Positions 42,668 through 50,971 of a stretch of 64,000 nt of DNA are shown here, one piece after another. Origin of the DNA: Acidobacteriaceae bacterium (GTDB taxonomy: Bacteria > Acidobacteriota > Terriglobia > Terriglobales > Acidobacteriaceae); NCBI GenBank assembly GCA_030037545.1, contig JASHRF010000116.1, positions 1 through 64,000 of the forward strand. The letters run 5' to 3'. Position 1 is the stretch's first letter; the number at the start of each line of letters is the position of its first letter. A model generated the notes under the pieces. It worked only from the letters and a program-made list of their open reading frames with translations. It had not been told where the DNA came from and searched no databases. A program made the translations under genes and the position numbers.

Positions 42668-43627
42668 ATGCAGAACGCGGCTCATCTTCCATCTTCGTTT
42701 CCAGTTGATCACGCGTCCGCATCGACATCGTCGACGCTGACGCTTATGGAGCTGGGCGCAGGGCCGGTGGCTGTGGTGGGGGTGAGTGCCGCGTGGCGCA
42801 AGCTGCTGATGCAGGCCGAGATGGCCGCGCCGCATTTGCAGGTGGCGGCGATTGAGGGCGAGCACGGCTCGGGCAAGCAGACGCTGGGGCGGTATCTTTT
42901 TTCGCGCTCGCCGCTCAAGGCCATGCTGTTCCAGCGGCGCGATGCGCGCGAGTGGCTGGCCACGGATGCCGATCCGGCCACGCTGGCCGGGTTCACCTAT
43001 CTGGACCGGGTGGACCTTCTGGCTCCGCCGGGGCAGGGGCTGTTGCTGGGGGTGCTGAAAGGTCTGCAGGATCGGCCGCCGGGGCGCGCGGTGGTTCTGG
43101 CTTCTTCACAGACCCCGCTGCGGCAGATGGCAGGGCAGGGATTGCTGTTGCCGGATCTGGCCTTCCGGCTGACGGCCATCCGGTTTTCGATTCCGCCGCT
43201 GCGCGAGCGCCGCGAGGACATTGCGCCCCTGGCGCAGTATCTGCTGGACCGGCTCTGCCAGCGTTATCAGCAACGGCCGCTGCTGCTGGGGCCAGGAACG
43301 CTGGCGCGTCTGCTGCAACACCACTGGCCGGGCAATGTGCGCGAATTGGCCAGCGTGCTGGAAACGGCGCTGTTGGAAGCGGCCAATGGAGTAATCCGCC
43401 CCGCCGATCTGGCGCTTCCCGATGCGGCGGAAATGGCGTTGGCCGGCCGTCCCGAGCTTGCACCTGCCCGTACCGGCGATCTTTCGCTGGACGCGGTAAT
43501 TCGCCACCACGTTCAGTATGTTCTTGACCTCAATCGCGGCAACAAACTGAGAGCGGCGCGCCAGCTCCAGATCAGCCGGTCGACTCTTTACCGGATCCTC
43601 GGCAACGAGTCGTTGCTGGCGAGATAA
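42668..43627 (+). CDS. Degenerate sigma-54-activator-like AAA+ protein with Fis-type HTH
   Basis: A 319-residue protein related to NtrC-family activators. Walker A is intact (EGEHGSGKQTLGRYLF, about residues 63-78). The Walker B-like strand reads GFTYLDRVDLLAP, with Arg in place of the catalytic Glu. The GAFTGA loop that contacts sigma-54 is absent, the region between the two being shortened. The C-terminal parts are preserved: IPPLRERREDIAPLAQYLLD, HHWPGNVRELASVLETALLE and a Fis-type helix-turn-helix, RAARQLQISRSTLYRILGN. It is likely a DNA-binding regulator that no longer drives sigma-54 open-complex formation. No receiver domain is present. A GTG at 42659 is an alternative start. Confidence 0.82.
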   Translation: MQNAAHLPSSFPVDHASASTSSTLTLMELGAGPVAVVGVSAAWRKLLMQAEMAAPHLQVAAIEGEHGSGKQTLGRYLFSRSPLKAMLFQRRDAREWLATDADPATLAGFTYLDRVDLLAPPGQGLLLGVLKGLQDRPPGRAVVLASSQTPLRQMAGQGLLLPDLAFRLTAIRFSIPPLRERREDIAPLAQYLLDRLCQRYQQRPLLLGPGTLARLLQHHWPGNVRELASVLETALLEAANGVIRPADLALPDAAEMALAGRPELAPARTGDLSLDAVIRHHVQYVLDLNRGNKLRAARQLQISRSTLYRILGNESLLAR

Positions 43628-43631
43628 GAAG

Positions 43632-43650
43632 AACAGGGACCGAGGGAACC
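43632..43650. repeat. Intergenic AGGGACCGAGGGAACC repeat (copy 2)
   Basis: Five bases after the stop codon of the AAA+ gene. It is related to 36159-36184 (reverse), 50921-50949 and 53641-53670. Confidence 0.5.
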
Positions 43651-43714
43651 GGGGGCCGGGAAGACCGGCCCTGGTAGCTCCCGTGTCCATGGCTTGCTCG
43701 AAGTCCCTGGTTTT

Positions 43715-44722
43715 TTAGTTGGCCAGGACAGCGCGGTAGCGGACCTTGTTCTTCTTCATCTTTTCGATGGCTTCGTTGGCCTTGGCCATGGGAAACAGCT
43801 CGGTCTTGGCCTGGACTTTGTGACGGGCGGCGACGTCGAGCATCTCGCGCAGGCGAAATGGACTGCCAATGGGGCTGCCGGAAATGACTTTCATGCCGGA
43901 GATGAGAGGGAAGGCGGGAACGGTCATGGGCGAGGGTGGAACGCCGACCATGCACAGCGTGCCGGCGGGGCGCAGGGCCTGGAGGTAAACGGACCAATCC
44001 TGATCGGCGTTGGCGGTGTTGAGGATGAAATCCTGTGAGCCGGCCATTTCTTTCATGGCCTTGGAGTCCAGGCTGTTGACGAAGCGGTGCGCGCCGAGGG
44101 CGCGAACCTCCTCCTCTTTCCCTGTGGAAGTGGAAAAGGCGGTGACTTCAGCTCCGAATGCGCGGGCAAACTGGATGGCGATATGGCCGAGGCCGCCGAT
44201 GCCCACGATGCCTACGCGTGAGGAGGGATTGACGCCGTGGATGCGCAGGGGGGTGTAGACAGTGATGCCGCCGCAGAGCAGCGGTGCGGCATTTTCGCTC
44301 TCCAGCGCCTCAGGGATAGGAATGACGAACCGGGAGTTGGCGCGGACGCGGGAGGCGTAGCCGCCGTGGCGATGGACGCATGTGGCTTCAGACTGGGCGC
44401 AGAGGTTTTCGCGGCCCGTCACGCACCACTCGCAAATGCCGCAGGAGTTGGATTGCCAGCCCAGTCCCACGCGCTGTCCCTTCTCGCGCGACCGTACCTG
44501 GGAGCCGGCCGCAGTTACCGTGCCGATGATTTCGTGGCCCGGGATAAAGGGAAACTGGCTGACGCCCCAGTCGTTGGCGATGAGGTGCAGGTCGCTGTGG
44601 CAAACGCCGCAATGGGAGATGGTGATCTCAACTTCGTGCGGCTTGAGCTCGCCGGGATCGTAGTGGTAGGACAAAAGCTCGGCTCCTGCCGCGTGGGCTG
44701 CCAGTCCCTGAATTTGAGCCAT
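43715..44722 (-). CDS. Zinc-dependent NAD(P) alcohol dehydrogenase (YahK/CAD-like)
   Basis: A 335-residue medium-chain dehydrogenase. Catalytic zinc ligands lie in ISHCGVCHSDLHLI and FPFIPGHEIIGTV. The structural zinc cysteines are in SNSCGICEWCVTGRENLC, and the cofactor-binding motif is GIVGIGGLGHIAIQFARAFG. Sequence style fits the NADP-dependent aldehyde reductase group with YahK and cinnamyl alcohol dehydrogenases; the natural substrate is unknown. The start at 44722 gives MAQIQGLAAHAAG; the longer frame lacks similarity. Single gene on the minus strand. Confidence 0.93.
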   Translation of the reverse strand: MAQIQGLAAHAAGAELLSYHYDPGELKPHEVEITISHCGVCHSDLHLIANDWGVSQFPFIPGHEIIGTVTAAGSQVRSREKGQRVGLGWQSNSCGICEWCVTGRENLCAQSEATCVHRHGGYASRVRANSRFVIPIPEALESENAAPLLCGGITVYTPLRIHGVNPSSRVGIVGIGGLGHIAIQFARAFGAEVTAFSTSTGKEEEVRALGAHRFVNSLDSKAMKEMAGSQDFILNTANADQDWSVYLQALRPAGTLCMVGVPPSPMTVPAFPLISGMKVISGSPIGSPFRLREMLDVAARHKVQAKTELFPMAKANEAIEKMKKNKVRYRAVLAN

Positions 44723-44946
44723 GGCGTTACGGGCTCCTTGCTTTGCGGATAGATTGACCGGCCAGGCGTACGCCGGTCTCCCGTGGTTGATCGACAATAA
44801 GCGGCGTGTGAAGATTCACCGATCAACTTCGCCGGGGCCAGCGGCGAGACTTTGAGGTCATTTCTTCTCAAAGCCGTCATATCTTTCGCAGTCGCGCCCC
44901 AAACGCCCCGGCGAAGCACTTTCACAAATCCGATTATGTGACGTTC

Positions 44947-46884
44947 TCAGTGTAAACCGCCGCCCGCATCGATATGCACAGTGAGAATCTGGAAACCGGA
45001 AAGAACGCCGCCGGCCGGCGCCTGGCCGGCCAGCTCAGCGGACTCGCCGTTGAGGCTGATGTCCTGGGTGGAACGGACAGGCTCGAGTGCGTTGGCCACG
45101 GAGAGCGGCAGGCTGGTGAGGGTGTGTCCGTCCATGGCGGCCTGGGCTTCGGGCGCAAGAAGGCTGACGTAGATGCGGTCGGCGGGATGGGCGCGGCGGT
45201 CCTGGGCCAGAACGGTATCCATGTCGGCCGAGCGGGCGGTGAGCTGGGGCTGATTGAGAGTGCGATCGAGCGTAGCGCCATCGGAGACCAGGACGCGGAG
45301 ATTGCCGGGGTCGAGGCGCGCGGGCAGCACGATGGGGATGCGCACGTTACGCTCGGGCTGCTGCCAGGGGCGGAGGGTGGCTTCCACGGTGACGGTGTCG
45401 CCGGCGTGGACGATGTCGCTGGAGACGATGCGAGAGCTGACCAGCTCCACCTGGAGGCGTCGCGGAATGGCCTGGACGTGGAGATCGACGCTTTTGATGG
45501 CGCCGCGCCGGGCGTCATTGGAGTAGAGGCTCATGAAGCGCTCGCCGGTCTGCATAGCGGCATCGAGCGGCGCGGGCATCATGCCACCGGCCGCGGCCCA
45601 CAGGTCGAGCGGCGCAGGAGGGTAGTCAGCCAGGTCGATGCTGCCAGTGATGTGATAGCTGGTCTCCGCGGTGCTTTCGTTGGACTGCAGGAGCGCGTCG
45701 TAAAGGACCACCAGGACGGCCTGGGGAGTGAGCGAAGGCAGGTCGAGGACCTCGACGTTGACCTTGCGCGGGCCTTCAGGGCCGTCGATGGCGATATGCA
45801 TGGAAATCATGTGGGCCTGGGCGCGCAGAATGCCGCGAATGCCGGATTCGCGGTCCTCAGTAAATGCGCCCACGGTGGCCCCGGTGTTAATGATCTTGAA
45901 GGCGTTGAGAGGCGATGCGAGGGTAGTGACCACGTCTGCGACGGTCATGGGCAGCGAGACGGGACCGGCCTGCAGGACGGGATGGCCGCAGGCGAGGATC
46001 TGTTTGGGGTCGATGTAGGTGATAGTGCAGGTGGCGGCGATTTCGAGATCGCCGCGGACCAGTTGGGCGCTGATGGCGGAGCCGGGCTTGAGCGTAGCGA
46101 GAGCGGCTTCGGAGATTCGATCGTCGAGTTCGGACGAGCCGCCCGGCGAGGCTCCGGACATCATGCCCCCGGCAGCCACTTCGGCCAGGCTCGTGCCGGT
46201 CATTTTCTGCTGCCAGAGCTGAATGGCTTGAGGGAGAAAGCCACTCATGACCAGCGGAGTATCCATGGCCTGGAAGTCCATCGCGCCGGTGTCAACGGGC
46301 AGGCCGGGAAGCGCGGCGGGAGCGGAGACTAGGGCCTCTTCGTGGACCGGCGTTATGGAGGGCGGATTGGGCTGGCCGGGGCCGCTGGGCAGGTCGCGCA
46401 GGCCCAGCATCTGCTCGATGGGTGTGATGCCGGCGATGGGCTCTTTGCTGAACTGGCCGATGCGGTAGGAGAGCGAGCCGAGAAGCTTGTTGCCGATGTA
46501 GACGGGGCTGCCGCTCATGCCTTCGACAACGCCCGTGAACTCGGCCTGTGCGCCGTGGAGCTGGGCGAGAATCATATCTTGGCCGGGACCGCGGGCGTTG
46601 CGCAATACGCCGAGGATTTCGACGGGAATGGCCTCGGGCTTGGCGCCCTGAAAGACGGTCCAGGCCGTTCCGGTGAGGCCGCGATGAACCTCGGAAAGCG
46701 GGAAAAAGCCTCCGGCGGAGGGTGGCGGGGCGGAGGGCTGCGCGGAAAAAGCCGCAGGAGATTGTGCCGGTGGGTTTTCAGCGCCAGGCAGATTTTGCGC
46801 GGTCAGCGGGCTCGGCGCGCCCAGCAGCGCGGCCAGGGTGCAAAGCGCTCCAGTCAGGCCCATAAGCAGCCTCCTGGTTTCCAT
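44947..46884 (-). CDS. Exported protein with SpoIVB-type S55 peptidase domain
   Basis: A 645-residue protein with an N-terminal signal peptide (LLMGLTGALCTLAALLGAPS) after the ATG at 46884, followed by a Pro/Ala-rich linker. Residues 65-230 resemble the S55 serine protease domain of SpoIVB: HRGLTGTAWTVFQGAKPEAI, the probable catalytic Ser in GVVEGMSGSPVYIGNKLLGS, and SYRIGQFSKEPIAGITPIEQ. The remaining 400 residues are beta-rich and unassigned. In Acidobacteriota this type is widespread and not tied to sporulation; no sporulation genes are near. It is divergent from the VWA gene, with about 160 bp between the starts. Confidence 0.85.
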   Translation of the reverse strand: METRRLLMGLTGALCTLAALLGAPSPLTAQNLPGAENPPAQSPAAFSAQPSAPPPSAGGFFPLSEVHRGLTGTAWTVFQGAKPEAIPVEILGVLRNARGPGQDMILAQLHGAQAEFTGVVEGMSGSPVYIGNKLLGSLSYRIGQFSKEPIAGITPIEQMLGLRDLPSGPGQPNPPSITPVHEEALVSAPAALPGLPVDTGAMDFQAMDTPLVMSGFLPQAIQLWQQKMTGTSLAEVAAGGMMSGASPGGSSELDDRISEAALATLKPGSAISAQLVRGDLEIAATCTITYIDPKQILACGHPVLQAGPVSLPMTVADVVTTLASPLNAFKIINTGATVGAFTEDRESGIRGILRAQAHMISMHIAIDGPEGPRKVNVEVLDLPSLTPQAVLVVLYDALLQSNESTAETSYHITGSIDLADYPPAPLDLWAAAGGMMPAPLDAAMQTGERFMSLYSNDARRGAIKSVDLHVQAIPRRLQVELVSSRIVSSDIVHAGDTVTVEATLRPWQQPERNVRIPIVLPARLDPGNLRVLVSDGATLDRTLNQPQLTARSADMDTVLAQDRRAHPADRIYVSLLAPEAQAAMDGHTLTSLPLSVANALEPVRSTQDISLNGESAELAGQAPAGGVLSGFQILTVHIDAGGGLH

Positions 46885-47045
46885 CAGGGAAGTTTCCACG
46901 TCTATAAGACTACAGCCAGCAGCGCGCCTGTTGCTCAGGGGAAACGCCGGCTGTTCCGGGATCGGCGATTTGAGCTTCGATGGAGGTGTCATCGAACCGC
47001 AAAAGGGACAGGCGAATCCCGTATGCTGGTGGGAACGAGGTTGTT

Positions 47046-48314
47046 ATGCTAAAGCCGCGCAAGGTAAATGTCGCTTTCTTAAACCATTGGTGGGCCGTGG
47101 TCGCCGTCGCCGCCCTGGCGCTGGCCGCGGTGCCGCTGAACCAGGCTTACAGCCAGGCGCAGGACTCGAGCCAGGCCGCTGCAGGCCAGCAGCAGACTCA
47201 GCCGGCTCAGCAGACTCAGCCGAATCAGCAGAACCCGGTGCCGGCGACAAGCGATTCCGGCGGTCCGGGAGGCGACAACGGCGCGATTGCGATTCCCAAA
47301 AAGAATCCCGACGATCAGCCGCCGCCTGCGCCAGCGCCGCCTGCGCCCAAGTTCACGAACCCCGCGGGCGCGCCCGACGTTTCGTTCAAGCTCCAGGTGC
47401 CGGAAGTGACCGTGGACGTGGGCGTGCTGCTGGAAAAGACGCACCAGTTCGTGCCCGGATTGAAGCCCGGCAACTTCAGAGTATTCGAAGATGGCGTGGA
47501 ACAGAAGATCATAGGGTTCAAGCGCGTGGAAGCGCCCATTACAGCGCTGCTGCTGTGCGAGTTTGCGGCCCGCGGATGGGCCTTCCGCATCGACATGCTG
47601 AATTCCGCGTGGGCATTTACGCAGCAGTTACGGCCACAGGATTACGTGGCCATGATGACCTTCGACCTGAATACCCACATCGTAAGCGATTTTACGCAGG
47701 ACAAGCGGCAGATCCAGGAGGGGATCAACCAGTTGGCCATGGAAGCCTATATGCCGGCGGCGTTCAGCGAGACCGACGTGTTTGACGCCCTGTCGGAGGC
47801 ACTGGATCGGCTGTCGCGCATCCAGGGCGAGAAGTACATCATCCTCATCGCGTCCGGCGTGGATTCCATGTCGAAGTTGACGCTGGACCAGATTCTGAAG
47901 CGCGTGAAGGAGTCGCGCGATATCACCATCTTTTCGATTTCGACGGGCGGATTGTTGCTGGAGATGACTGAGGGGCAGGGCGGCATGATGGGCGGCATGC
48001 GCGATATGACCTACCTGCAGGCCGAAAACCAGATGCGCACCTTCGCCAATCTGACCGGGGGGATGGCTTTCGAGCCGAAATTTGTGGGCGAGCTGCCGGA
48101 TATGGTGAACACCATCAACGAGAATATCCGGTCGAAGTACGAGCTGGTGTACACGCCCACCAACCCCAAGCAGGACGGCACCTGGCGCAAGCTGCGGGTG
48201 ATGCTGGTGGACGACGAAGGCAATCCGCTGCGCATGCAGGATACGAAACACAAGCCGCTGAAGTACGACATTATTGCGCGCGACGGGTACCGGGCGGCGC
48301 AGGAAGTAGAGTAG
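47046..48314 (+). CDS. VWFA-related acidobacterial protein, exported
   Basis: A 422-residue protein. A signal-anchor/peptide (WWAVVAVAALALAAVPLNQA) is followed by a Gln/Pro-rich low-complexity region up to residue 105, then a domain of the VWFA-related acidobacterial type. That domain holds a short N-terminal beta segment with LKPGNFRVFEDGVEQKIIGF and the von Willebrand A fold to about residue 390. The metal site is degenerate: the expected DxSxS strand reads ALLLCEFAARGW. The family is nearly restricted to Acidobacteriota, which supports the taxonomic assignment. Function is unknown, possibly protein-protein contacts at the cell surface. The start at 47046 gives the signal peptide; the open frame begins earlier at 46980. 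Confidence 0.88.
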   Translation: MLKPRKVNVAFLNHWWAVVAVAALALAAVPLNQAYSQAQDSSQAAAGQQQTQPAQQTQPNQQNPVPATSDSGGPGGDNGAIAIPKKNPDDQPPPAPAPPAPKFTNPAGAPDVSFKLQVPEVTVDVGVLLEKTHQFVPGLKPGNFRVFEDGVEQKIIGFKRVEAPITALLLCEFAARGWAFRIDMLNSAWAFTQQLRPQDYVAMMTFDLNTHIVSDFTQDKRQIQEGINQLAMEAYMPAAFSETDVFDALSEALDRLSRIQGEKYIILIASGVDSMSKLTLDQILKRVKESRDITIFSISTGGLLLEMTEGQGGMMGGMRDMTYLQAENQMRTFANLTGGMAFEPKFVGELPDMVNTINENIRSKYELVYTPTNPKQDGTWRKLRVMLVDDEGNPLRMQDTKHKPLKYDIIARDGYRAAQEVE

Positions 48315-48322
48315 GTGCAGGG

Positions 48323-48725
48323 CAATCGCACTTCAAAAAACTGGCAATCCTGTTGCTGTTGAAGGAGTACTCCTCTTCGTTTTTGCCGATGTCAAGGCCT
48401 TGCCAATGCCACATCGCCCACATCGCGCTCATTCGGCGGGAAATATATTTTCGCCGCTCGTTGCGGGTTAATTCCGCCGTTCCGCTATGCTGTGAAAAAA
48501 CGTTCCCCAGGCGCTCGTGGCTGCTCGAGAATCCGGGGGCCGGCAGGCGCAAAGAAGCGCAAAGAAGTTAAGTTTTCTCGCACAAATCCGCATGTTAATC
48601 GCACCCGAAAATGCATCCAACCATCAGAAAACAAGGAACTTGATTGCAGAATCCCAAGCACCCCCCCGGGGGGTACGTAGGAACCTGAAATCAACCCTGC
48701 CGGCGCACCTTTCCAAGTGCGATTG
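48323..48725. mobile_element. MITE-like ~403-bp element (copy 3, most complete ends)
   Basis: It is bounded by CAATCGCACTT at 48323-48333 and its exact inverse AAGTGCGATTG at 48715-48725. It aligns over its full length with 39572-39965, including CATTCGGCGGGAAATATATT, TTCCGCTATGCTGTGAA and the central CCCCCCCGGGGGG palindrome. No target duplication is obvious. It starts only eight bases after the VWA gene stop codon. Confidence 0.8.
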
Positions 48726-49103
48726 TTCTGGGAGTAGGTGGGGTTTCCGGACCGGACAAACCCGGGCAGGTTTCCCTGGCCCTCCACCGTTTGGCCGGGA
48801 AGAAAGCCAATGGATGGTGCGTCCAAGTTTGGTTTTTCCTCAGTGGGATGCTGCGGTGATATGCCCCGCCGAGGCCGCAACCGTGCATTGCAGGAATCGG
48901 CAAAATACTATAGGTTCGAAGTGGCATCCCCTGACGGGCCGCGGAGGGGTTTCACGGCGGGAGGGGTGGTTTGTCCGCCGCGCGCCTAGCCGCATGTTCG
49001 AATCCGGGCGCAGGCCGATCTCTCCATTTCAGTGCAGGTTCCCGTTTCAAACTCAGAGGGCGCCCGGCGCAGAAACAGCAAGCGCAAAATTGAGGCGAAT
49101 TCA
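48726..49103. other. Leader region upstream of uppS
   Basis: About 380 bp between the MITE-like element and uppS. It contains a GTTCGAATCC string that resembles a tRNA T-loop but no tRNA can be folded around it. It probably holds the promoter for the uppS-cdsA-dxr-rseP genes. Confidence 0.35.
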
Positions 49104-49937
49104 TTGCATTCATCCGGCACGTTGCGCATTCATGAGCTTAGTCCTGAGGAGCAGACCGTCTACGCCACGCTCAAGCCGGAGCGGCTGCCGGAACATGTGG
49201 CCATCATCATGGACGGCAACGGCCGCTGGGCCGGGCAACGATCGCTGAAGCGGTTTTTCGGTCACCAGCAGGGCGCGCGCAGCGTGCAGATGGTGACGGA
49301 AACGGCCTCGCGCATCGGGCTTCCGTGGCTCACGCTCTATGCCTTCTCGCTCGAAAACAATCTGCGCCGTCCGCGCGCCGAGGTCAACTTCCTGATGCGC
49401 CTGCTCAAGAGCTACCTGGAGAGCAACGTGCAGCGCATGATGGACAACAACGTGCGCATCCGGTACATCGGTCGGACGCACGACCTTCCTCCTGAAGTGC
49501 AGGAGAAGATGCGCTGGGCCGAAGAGATTACCGCGCGCAATACCGGCACCACGCTGACGCTGGCCCTGAATTATGGCGGGCGCTCAGAGCTGGTGGACGC
49601 CTTTCGGCGGCTGGCGGCGGAGATCCAGCACAAGCACATCAGCGCCGACCACATCACGGAACAGGACATTCACCGGCACCTGTATACGGCGCACATGCCC
49701 GATCCGGATCTGCTCATCCGCACCTCGGGCGAGATGCGCATCTCCAATTTCCTGCCCTGGCAGATTGCGTATACCGAGATTTTTGTCACCGAGCGCTACT
49801 GGCCCGACTTTCGCGGCATTCATTTGCTGGAAGCCATCGCGGATTTTCAGCGCCGGGAGCGGCGCTACGGCGGCCTGGGCGAGGATTGCGGCGAGGTCGA
49901 GGACGATCCGGAGCGGATCCATATCGCGGCGAGCTGA
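49104..49937 (+). CDS. uppS: Isoprenyl transferase (undecaprenyl diphosphate synthase)
   Basis: A cis-prenyltransferase that makes the C55 lipid carrier for peptidoglycan and surface sugars. The diphosphate-binding signature is HVAIIMDGNGRWAGQRSLKR. Further motifs are LTLYAFSLENNLRRPRAEVN and the C-terminal PDPDLLIRTSGEMRISNFLP, with the conserved IAYTEIFVTERYWPDF. No ATG is available at the N-terminus. A TTG at 49104 has GAGG eight bases upstream and is preferred here (277 residues); a GTG at 49032 would give 301 residues but has no ribosome site. It leads the cdsA-dxr-rseP cluster, the usual bacterial order. Confidence 0.93.
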   Translation: MHSSGTLRIHELSPEEQTVYATLKPERLPEHVAIIMDGNGRWAGQRSLKRFFGHQQGARSVQMVTETASRIGLPWLTLYAFSLENNLRRPRAEVNFLMRLLKSYLESNVQRMMDNNVRIRYIGRTHDLPPEVQEKMRWAEEITARNTGTTLTLALNYGGRSELVDAFRRLAAEIQHKHISADHITEQDIHRHLYTAHMPDPDLLIRTSGEMRISNFLPWQIAYTEIFVTERYWPDFRGIHLLEAIADFQRRERRYGGLGEDCGEVEDDPERIHIAAS

Positions 49938-50055
49938 GGTGCGATCGACCGGGCAAATCTCCGGCCGCGCTTGCACTGATGAGTTCGCTGCGTTCGGCTT
50001 CGGTCCAGTCATTGAAGGGGAAGTCGGCGGCCCGGCAGTGTATCCTCAACCCTGA

Positions 50056-50919
50056 ATGAAAAGGGTTGTTACAGCGGTCGTTCTGGTTCCGATAGTCCTG
50101 GTTCTGGTGCTTCTGGCGCCGCGCTGGCTATTCACACTGGCGGTCGCAGGGGTGGCAGCACTGGCCGGCTGGGAGTACATCGGGCTGGCGCAAAAGTGCG
50201 CCGTAAAGCCCCCGCGTGCCGCCCTCCTGGTTTCCCTGCTGGCGCTATTCGCCGTGAACTTTGAGTGGCCCGATCGCACGGGCGCTTTTTTTGGTTTGCT
50301 GTGTCTCGGCCTGCTGGTCTATTGCACGTTTTTCCGGTCGGTGGTGCAAGTAATGGCCGACGCCGCGGCGTCGATTTTCTGCCTGCTGTACGCCGGATTC
50401 ACGCTGCTGGCGCTGCCCATGCTGCATGAAGAGAGCAACGGACCCTCGCTGGTGATCTTTCTGCTGCTGGTGGTTTGGGCGGGGGATGTGAGCGCGTATT
50501 ACGTGGGCCGCGCGTGGGGCCGCCGCAAGCTGGCGCCGGCGCTGAGCCCGGGCAAGAGCTGGGAGGGCGCCGTGGCTTCGCTGGCAGGAAGCCTGCTGGT
50601 GGCCGCGGCGCTGGTGGGCCTGGCAGCGCTCGAGCAGGAGCCGTGGAACTCTGTTCTGCTTTCCTGGCTGGAGCGTGCCTGCCCGGCGGCGATTCTTTCC
50701 TTTCCCGACGATCTCTGGTACTGGCTGGTGCTGGCGGCCATCGTGAATGTGGCGGCTCAGGTGGGAGATCTGGCCGAATCGGCGCTCAAGCGCTCGGCGG
50801 GGGTGAAGGATTCGGGAAGCATTCTGCCCGGCCACGGCGGCGTGCTCGACCGCATCGATGCGCTGCTGCTGGCTGCGCCGGCGCTGTGGTACGCGCACGT
50901 GATTCATCAGGCGTTGTGA
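50056..50919 (+). CDS. cdsA: Phosphatidate cytidylyltransferase
   Basis: A 287-residue membrane enzyme that converts phosphatidate and CTP to CDP-diacylglycerol for phospholipid synthesis. About seven hydrophobic segments are visible. The cytoplasmic signature motif near the C-terminus reads QVGDLAESALKRSAGVKDSG with SILPGHGGVLDRIDALLLAA, and the preceding YYVGRAWGRRKLAPALSPGK is also conserved. It lies 118 bp after uppS and is followed by dxr after 52 bp that include an AGGGAACAAGGGA repeat. Confidence 0.95.
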   Translation: MKRVVTAVVLVPIVLVLVLLAPRWLFTLAVAGVAALAGWEYIGLAQKCAVKPPRAALLVSLLALFAVNFEWPDRTGAFFGLLCLGLLVYCTFFRSVVQVMADAAASIFCLLYAGFTLLALPMLHEESNGPSLVIFLLLVVWAGDVSAYYVGRAWGRRKLAPALSPGKSWEGAVASLAGSLLVAAALVGLAALEQEPWNSVLLSWLERACPAAILSFPDDLWYWLVLAAIVNVAAQVGDLAESALKRSAGVKDSGSILPGHGGVLDRIDALLLAAPALWYAHVIHQAL

Positions 50920-50920
50920 G

Positions 50921-50949
50921 GCAGGGAACAAGGGAGCAAGGGAACAAGT
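50921..50949. repeat. Intergenic AGGGAACAAGGGA repeat (copy 3)
   Basis: GCAGGGAACAAGGGAGCAAG followed by GGAACAAGT, directly after the cdsA stop codon. It is nearly identical to 53641-53670 after rseP. Confidence 0.6.
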
Positions 50950-50971
50950 CGGCTTGAAGCCAGAGGCTCAA

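Noticed and set aside
48985-49015. Possible tRNA T-loop GTTCGAATCC
   Set aside because: The flanking bases do not form a T-stem and no acceptor or anticodon arms could be placed.
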